Assembly: GCA_002313325.1 (NCBI GenBank)
Contig: DCBE01000029.1
Span: forward strand, 607-10,935
Source of the DNA: Flavobacteriaceae bacterium UBA1115
GTDB taxonomy: Bacteria; Bacteroidota; Bacteroidia; Flavobacteriales; Flavobacteriaceae
Length of the DNA stretch: 10,329 nt
Reading direction: 5' to 3'
The notes below the pieces were generated by a model that saw nothing but the letters and a program-made list of their open reading frames with translations, ran no database searches and had not been told where the DNA came from. Below, piece after piece: positions 6,755-10,329 of the stretch. Made by a program: the position numbers and the translations under genes. Positions within the stretch are counted from its first letter, which is position 1. Each line of letters opens with the position of its first letter.

Positions 6755-7878
6755 AAAAATGTCACTATGGTTTTACAGATAAACTGTATTTGATCCTCGT
6801 CCAACTCGCTGTGCATGGGTAGAGAAATGACCTCATCAATCAGCTGGTTGGTGACTGTAAAATCTTCATCTTTAAAACGTGTGTCCACATAGGCTTTTTG
6901 CAAGTGTAAAGGAATCGGATAATACACCCCACAAGGGATATCATTTTGCTGTAAATGCTGCACCAATGCATCTCGGTCTGCTCCGACTATTTTGAGTGTG
7001 TATTGGTGATACACATGCGAGTCGCAATCGCCTGAGGTGACGGGCGTTTCAATTTTTGGGTGATCTTTCAGTAATTGTGAATAACGTATAGCAGCCCATT
7101 TGCGACGTTCGTTATAAAAATCCAACAGCTTTAGTTTTTCATTTAGAACCACTGCTTGAAGGCTGTCCAATCGCGAGTTTACACCAACCACGTCATGGTG
7201 GTAACGTTTATACATGCCGTGATTGACAATTCCACGAATGGTATGTGCCAATTCGTAGTCGTTGGTCAAAATGGCACCGCCATCGCCATAGCAGCCTAAA
7301 TTTTTTGAAGGGAAAAAAGAAGTAGAACCGGCATGACCAATACCGCCCGTTTTCACTTTAGTTCCTGCGGCATCGGTATAGGTAGCGCCGATGCCTTGTG
7401 CGTTGTCCTCGATTACAAACAAGTTGTGCTTTTGCGCAATATCCATGATGCGATCCATATCGGCTACTTGCCCGAAAAGGTGTACCGGCACGATGGCTTT
7501 GGTATTGGGCGTTATGGCTTTTGCAATGGCACCGGGATCAATATTGAAGGTGTCAGGTAACACATCTACCAATACGGGCGTTAGTCCCAACAGGGCAATA
7601 ACCTCCACAGTGGCAGCAAAGGTAAAGTCTGCCGTAATAACCTCATCGCCAGGTTTTAGCCCCAATCCCATCATAGCAACCTGGAGTGCATCGGTTCCAT
7701 TGGCACATGGAATTACGTGATTCACGTTGAGATAGGCCTCAAGATTAGCTTGGAAATTCCTAACGGCAGGGCCGTTTATAAATTGAGCAGAAGAGAGTAC
7801 TCCCTGCATGCCTGCATCGACTTGGGGTTTGATGAATTGGTACTGGGCCTGCAAATCGACCATTTGGATTTTTCGCAT
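6748..7878 (-). CDS. DegT/DnrJ/EryC1/StrS-family PLP-dependent sugar aminotransferase
   Basis: Enzymes of this family transfer an amino group, usually from glutamate, to a keto sugar nucleotide, giving amino sugars for O-antigen, lipid A, capsule or glycoprotein glycans. The 376 residues cover the whole fold: VDLQAQY near the start (7-13), CANGTDAL (58-65) for PLP phosphate, VIEDNAQGIGA (155-165) with the ring-binding Asp158, the Schiff-base Lys192 in STSFFPSKNLGCYGDGGA (185-202), and VGVNSRLDSLQAVVL (231-245). The GCYGDGGA and RYHHDVVGVNSRLD blocks resemble the WbpE/WlbC group, which acts on 3-keto-2-acetamido uronic sugars, and GnnB, but no partner dehydrogenase or acetyltransferase is in view, so the substrate is unknown. 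It is divergent from waaA, in keeping with surface-glycan work. The ATG at 7878 follows a perfect -7 element. Confidence 0.92.
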   Translation of the reverse strand: MRKIQMVDLQAQYQFIKPQVDAGMQGVLSSAQFINGPAVRNFQANLEAYLNVNHVIPCANGTDALQVAMMGLGLKPGDEVITADFTFAATVEVIALLGLTPVLVDVLPDTFNIDPGAIAKAITPNTKAIVPVHLFGQVADMDRIMDIAQKHNLFVIEDNAQGIGATYTDAAGTKVKTGGIGHAGSTSFFPSKNLGCYGDGGAILTNDYELAHTIRGIVNHGMYKRYHHDVVGVNSRLDSLQAVVLNEKLKLLDFYNERRKWAAIRYSQLLKDHPKIETPVTSGDCDSHVYHQYTLKIVGADRDALVQHLQQNDIPCGVYYPIPLHLQKAYVDTRFKDEDFTVTNQLIDEVISLPMHSELDEDQIQFICKTIVTFLD

Positions 7879-7896
7879 TGCAATTTTTTAGAAGTA

Positions 7897-7904
7897 CAAA
7901 ATTA
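7897..7904 (-). promoter_or_regulatory. -7 element of the aminotransferase promoter
   Basis: Read on the minus strand the site is TAATTTTG, a full match to TAnnTTTG. It ends 18 nt before the ATG at 7878, predicting a start near 7893 and a leader of about 15 nt. The best -33 candidate is only TTTC, about 21 nt upstream, so this half is weak. Confidence 0.55.
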
Positions 7905-7933
7905 CAAAAATGAAAGCCTATTTTCGAAATAAG

Positions 7934-7941
7934 TATCTTTG
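7934..7941 (+). promoter_or_regulatory. -7 element of the waaA promoter, very close to the start codon
   Basis: TATCTTTG fully matches TAnnTTTG but ends only 3 nt before the waaA ATG at 7945. With the usual spacing, transcription would begin at or next to that ATG, giving a leaderless mRNA. No clear TTG -33 element lies 17-23 nt upstream, so the site could be a chance match. Confidence 0.45.
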
Positions 7942-7944
7942 AGC

Positions 7945-9189
7945 ATGCCTTTTTTATATTCCTTTGCGGTGGCAGTAGCCAAAGCCATGACACCAGTGGT
8001 TGCCAAGTCTGATAAAACCAAGGCTTTTGTAGCTGGGCGCAAGGCATTATGGACACAACTCAAAGGCATTCCGCAAAACAAAAAAGTGGTGTGGATGCAC
8101 TGCGCCTCGCTAGGCGAATACGAACAAGGACTTACGGTGTTGAGCGCATTAAAAAACAATCATCCAGAACATTTCTATTTGGTTACTTTTTTCTCACCCT
8201 CGGGTTATGAGGCGAGTAAAAATCATGGCGTTGCTGACCTTGTTACCTACCTGCCATGGGATACTAGAGCGGATGTCAAACGTTTTGTTGCATTGGTCAA
8301 TCCAGTCATGGCATTGTTGGTAAAATATGAATTTTGGCCAAATATTATTCGAGAACTTCAACGTAAAGAAGTGCGGCTGTACCTAATCGCGGGCTTGTTT
8401 CGTCAAAATCAACGCTTTTTTAAGCCATGGGGCAACGGGCAACGCAAACTACTTCGTGAGTTTGCCCATTTGTTTGTTCAAAATGAAGCATCGCTCAAGC
8501 TGATGCAAAGCATTGGTGTGCAACAAGTAAGTGTGTCAGGTGATACGCGTTTTGACCGTGTGGGCGCATCCAAAGAACCGTTTGCGTTTATGGATACTTT
8601 TGTTGGTGCACGAAAATGTATCGTAGCGGGCAGCTCTTGGCCCGAAGATGAAGCGCTACTGGCAGAGGCGATTAGTAAAACTCCAAAAGATTGGTGTTGG
8701 TTGATAGCCCCACACGAAATGCATGAAGCAAAACTTAACCACTTGATGACACAGTTGCCAAAAGGAAGTCTGCGCTATACACAAAACGAAGAGGCTGCAT
8801 TTGATGGCAGCCCAGTATTAGTGTTGGATACGGTAGGCATGCTGGGGCGCTCCTATCCCTATGCTTCACTGGCCTATGTAGGTGGTGGTATGGGCACTGC
8901 CGGACTGCACAATATTTTGGAACCCGCTGCTGAGGGCGTGCCAGTTGTCATTGGAAAAAATTACAACAGGTTTACCGAGGCTAAAGACTTGATTGCCTTG
9001 GGTGGCGTTATTTCCGTAGCTACTCCTGAGGGCTGTAGCCAACAGTTGTTAGCACTTATTGAAAATGACTCCATGAGAAGCCAAAAAGGTGCCATCAATA
9101 AGCAATATGTACTGGAGCACCAAGGCGCAACACAGAAGACGTTAACGCTCCTACAAAAAGCATTGTCATTTGATAAAGATGATGGATAG
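7945..9189 (+). CDS. waaA: 3-deoxy-D-manno-octulosonic acid (Kdo) transferase, GT30 family
   Basis: WaaA (KdtA) transfers Kdo from CMP-Kdo to the lipid A precursor on the cytoplasmic face of the inner membrane. The 414 residues fit the family. A short hydrophobic N-terminus (MPFLYSFAVAVAKAMTPVV) should anchor it. VVWMHCASLGEYEQG (48-62) holds the catalytic Glu58. VKYEFWPN (126-133), GDTRFDR (199-205), APHEMHE (255-261) and GMGTAGLHNILEPAAEGVPV (316-335) are the conserved acceptor and CMP-Kdo sites. The ATG at 7945 is preferred over an in-frame TTG at 7939 because flavobacterial homologues begin with this LY-rich hydrophobic segment. It is divergent from a sugar aminotransferase and followed by a strong hairpin terminator, so it is probably a single-gene unit. 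Whether it adds one or two Kdo units cannot be told. Confidence 0.96.
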   Translation: MPFLYSFAVAVAKAMTPVVAKSDKTKAFVAGRKALWTQLKGIPQNKKVVWMHCASLGEYEQGLTVLSALKNNHPEHFYLVTFFSPSGYEASKNHGVADLVTYLPWDTRADVKRFVALVNPVMALLVKYEFWPNIIRELQRKEVRLYLIAGLFRQNQRFFKPWGNGQRKLLREFAHLFVQNEASLKLMQSIGVQQVSVSGDTRFDRVGASKEPFAFMDTFVGARKCIVAGSSWPEDEALLAEAISKTPKDWCWLIAPHEMHEAKLNHLMTQLPKGSLRYTQNEEAAFDGSPVLVLDTVGMLGRSYPYASLAYVGGGMGTAGLHNILEPAAEGVPVVIGKNYNRFTEAKDLIALGGVISVATPEGCSQQLLALIENDSMRSQKGAINKQYVLEHQGATQKTLTLLQKALSFDKDDG

Positions 9190-9208
9190 TAGTAAGGACA
9201 ATTTGAGT

Positions 9209-9227
9209 AAAACGCTGTAAGCGTTTT
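9209..9227. terminator. Symmetric hairpin terminator after waaA
   Basis: AAAACGCT (9209-9216), a GTA loop, and AGCGTTTT (9220-9227) form a perfect 8-bp stem, extended by one more T-A pair. The A run on the left and T run on the right make it usable on both strands. It lies 20 nt after the waaA stop. On the minus strand no gene in view needs it. Confidence 0.75.
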
Positions 9228-9320
9228 ATATAAAGAATAAATTTCGGTACGGTTTTTCTCAATATCATTTCGAAAAATCACTCAATCTGACTAATTTAGT
9301 TTCTTTTACACGCCCAAATT

Positions 9321-9509
9321 ATGATATGTATTCCAGCTGAAATTCCCAACGAACTTTGTGCGAAAGACGACGAACTAAAGTCTATTTATCACATTAAAGA
9401 CAGTGTGTGTATTTGGATACTTAAGACTCGAGAAGAACGCAACCGCTTTATGTACGCTACTGCTGGAATAAATCAGCTAGGACGGCGTATTATGCGAAAC
9501 GTTTGTTAA
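9321..9509 (+). CDS. Small hypothetical protein, 62 residues, unrecognised
   Basis: I do not recognise this ORF. The predicted peptide starts MICIPAEIPNELCAKDDE and ends GRRIMRNVC. It has four cysteines (3, 13, 30 and the last residue 62), a hydrophobic VCIWIL strand (29-34), and a basic C-terminal half (KTREERNRF at 35-43, GRRIMR at 54-59). There is no signal peptide or transmembrane helix. It stands alone between the waaA terminator and a minus-strand terminator. A weak -7-like TAATTTAG occurs at 9292-9299. Codon use looks like that of the neighbours, which argues mildly for coding, but a chance ORF or a decayed gene remnant is possible. Confidence 0.4.
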   Translation: MICIPAEIPNELCAKDDELKSIYHIKDSVCIWILKTREERNRFMYATAGINQLGRRIMRNVC

Positions 9510-9666
9510 GATTAAATCTTACTATAGTTTTCAAAACACAAACCACACCCATTTCTTGAAATGCAGGCTTATTGAATTGATACTAAGATATTACCACCGC
9601 GACTTCACAAATTAAAATAGGTTCAAAACAATCACATGTATTGTAACAGAAGATGAGAGATATAAA
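9510..9666. other. Short non-coding stretch, nothing assignable
   Basis: This AT-rich stretch holds no ORF with coding character on either strand. The only structure is a weak 6-bp inverted repeat TAAGAT-TAA-ATCTTA (9507-9521) overlapping the stop of the small ORF; it has no T run and would be a poor terminator. Confidence 0.5.
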
Positions 9667-9686
9667 AAAGCCCTTAACAGGGCTTT
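9664..9686 (-). terminator. Rho-independent terminator of the lipoprotein gene
   Basis: Read on the minus strand, AAAGCCCT (9686-9679), a GTTA loop, and AGGGCTTT (9674-9667) form an 8-bp stem, with a run of six T ending at 9664. It lies 21 nt beyond the TAG stop at 9708, the expected place. Confidence 0.85.
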
Positions 9687-9707
9687 CATCCACATAATCA
9701 TTTAAGT

Positions 9708-10217
9708 CTACTCAAATACATAAGCGCCCTTAGCCTGGTACCATGTAATTAATTTACCGTCAAGAAATTGATACCACTCAATGTAGGTAGCGTCTGGAGA
9801 AGTAAATTGAGCATTTACCCATTGTCCTTTCTGATTGGCAACCTCGGTGTCTTTTGCGCCATCAGGATAAGCTGCAAAGGCATAATCTGTTTTCCATCCC
9901 CAATCCTCGTTATTTGCAATTGAATTTTGATAATCTTCTTCAATTTTAGCAACAAATGCCTCCCCGGTTGTCACAAATGTCCCATCTTCAAAGTTAAACG
10001 TACCTCCATCCATAATCATGGATTTCATTGTTTCATAATCACGAGCGGCCCATGCAGCGTCTAGTTTTTTAAATGTATCTACATATTCTTGATTACCTAA
10101 ATACACAGATTGTCCTTCATAAGGTCCAAATCCATTAGTGGCAGGTGCCGTGGGAATTGAGCTTGTACAAGCAGTGGTTGCAAAAACCAAAATAACTAAA
10201 TAAAATATTTGTTTCAT
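9708..10217 (-). CDS. Putative lipoprotein with NTF2-like (SnoaL-like) domain
   Basis: The 169-residue protein begins MKQIFYLVILVFATTAC: a lysine, a hydrophobic stretch and a cysteine at 17, followed by TSS. This is a lipoprotein signal peptide with a slightly unusual lipobox (TTAC, Thr rather than Leu at -3). After a short Pro/Ala/Gly-rich linker (20-35), the rest fits the NTF2-like cone fold: a long first helix YVDTFKKLDAAWAARDYETM (45-64), GGTFNFEDGTFVTTG (71-85), a second helix (about 87-100), and C-terminal strands including QWVNAQF (132-138), ATYIEWYQF (143-151) and KLITWYQAKG (155-164). The fold serves many enzymes and binding proteins and no catalytic residue set is evident, so no function is assigned. 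It is a single gene with its own terminator, downstream of a tRNA on the same strand. Membrane side is probably periplasmic or outer membrane. Confidence 0.8.
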   Translation of the reverse strand: MKQIFYLVILVFATTACTSSIPTAPATNGFGPYEGQSVYLGNQEYVDTFKKLDAAWAARDYETMKSMIMDGGTFNFEDGTFVTTGEAFVAKIEEDYQNSIANNEDWGWKTDYAFAAYPDGAKDTEVANQKGQWVNAQFTSPDATYIEWYQFLDGKLITWYQAKGAYVFE

Positions 10218-10281
10218 AATGTTTAAATTAAAATTTATCTAATTTAAAAAAAGAGTGCACATAATCTAAATATAAGAACAT

Positions 10282-10309
10282 AAAAAACCCCAACAATTGT
10301 TGAGGTTTT
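10282..10309 (-). terminator. Terminator following the tRNA gene
   Basis: On the minus strand CCTCAAC (10305-10299), an AATT loop and GTTGGGG (10294-10288) form a 7-bp stem with one T-G pair, followed by six T (10287-10282). It starts 5 nt after the tRNA 3' end. Confidence 0.8.
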
Positions 10310-10310
10310 G

Positions 10311-10329
10311 TGCGGGTGAAGGGACTCGA
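10311..10329 (-). tRNA. 3' end of a tRNA gene (cut by window edge), possibly tRNA-Leu
   Basis: Read on the minus strand the last bases are TCGAGT (end of the T loop), CCCTT (T-stem 3' strand), CACCCGC (acceptor 3' strand) and discriminator A at 10311. CCA is not encoded, since CAAAA follows. The anticodon lies outside the window. An acceptor beginning GCGGGTG with discriminator A would suit a tRNA-Leu, but this is a guess. The downstream terminator supports a real RNA gene. Confidence 0.75.

Noticed and set aside
7391..7720. 109-codon plus-strand ORF inside the aminotransferase gene
   Set aside because: It is antisense to conserved PLP-enzyme motifs and has no promoter or family signal.
7939..7944. 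Upstream in-frame TTG start for waaA adding two residues
   Set aside because: The TTG lies inside the -7 element TATCTTTG, and the ATG at 7945 gives the N-terminus expected for the family.
9507..9521. TAAGAT/ATCTTA inverted repeat as a terminator of the small ORF
   Set aside because: The 6-bp AT-rich stem has no GC core and no T run.
1..10329. CRISPR arrays, insertion sequences, phage genes, toxin-antitoxin or defence operons
   Set aside because: No direct-repeat arrays, terminal inverted repeats, transposase or integrase motifs were seen on either strand; the window is largely housekeeping.

Overview
The window looks like chromosomal DNA of a member of the Bacteroidota, most likely a flavobacterium. 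The evidence is the protein families (ETF divergent from pyruvate dehydrogenase E1 beta, a 2TM-domain protein, a BFN-UVR protein, a ThyA with a long pre-catalytic insertion), AT-rich gene starts without clear Shine-Dalgarno sequences, and several exact matches to the Bacteroidota -7 promoter element TAnnTTTG. The content is mostly housekeeping. I see no phage, insertion sequence, CRISPR array, toxin-antitoxin pair or recognisable defence system.

Layout. Positions 1-254 (minus) hold the 5' part of pdhB. A 110-bp divergent promoter region separates it from a plus-strand run: etfB (365-1111), etfA (1121-2077), a bifunctional-nuclease/UVR protein (2122-2715) and a NupC-type nucleoside transporter (2712-4055), the last two overlapping by 4 bp. 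A 79-bp gap with a bulged inverted repeat leads to thyA (4135-4959), a membrane-anchored dihydrofolate reductase fusion (4971-5873) and fabD (5870-6751), again with a 4-bp overlap. fabD converges on a DegT-family sugar aminotransferase (6748-7878, minus) and the two stop codons overlap. The aminotransferase is divergent from the Kdo transferase gene waaA (7945-9189), which ends at a clear symmetric hairpin terminator. The right end carries an unrecognised 62-codon ORF (9321-9509), a minus-strand lipoprotein with an NTF2-like domain (9708-10217) with its own terminator, and the 3' end of a minus-strand tRNA gene with its terminator (from 10329 down to 10282).

How the genes work together. PdhB and EtfAB belong to central carbon and electron flow. 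NupC, ThyA and DHFR form a thymidylate group: nucleoside import, dUMP methylation, and regeneration of tetrahydrofolate from the dihydrofolate that ThyA makes. FabD supplies malonyl-ACP for fatty acids. WaaA adds Kdo to lipid A, and the neighbouring aminotransferase probably makes an amino sugar for a surface glycan.

The most noteworthy feature is the DHFR: a complete cytosolic-type DHFR domain is fused in frame behind a two-helix membrane domain and a charged helical linker. Secondary points are a predicted leaderless waaA mRNA, the overlapping convergent stop codons, the stem-loop before thyA, and the orphan 62-codon ORF. No wholly new system can be supported from this sequence.
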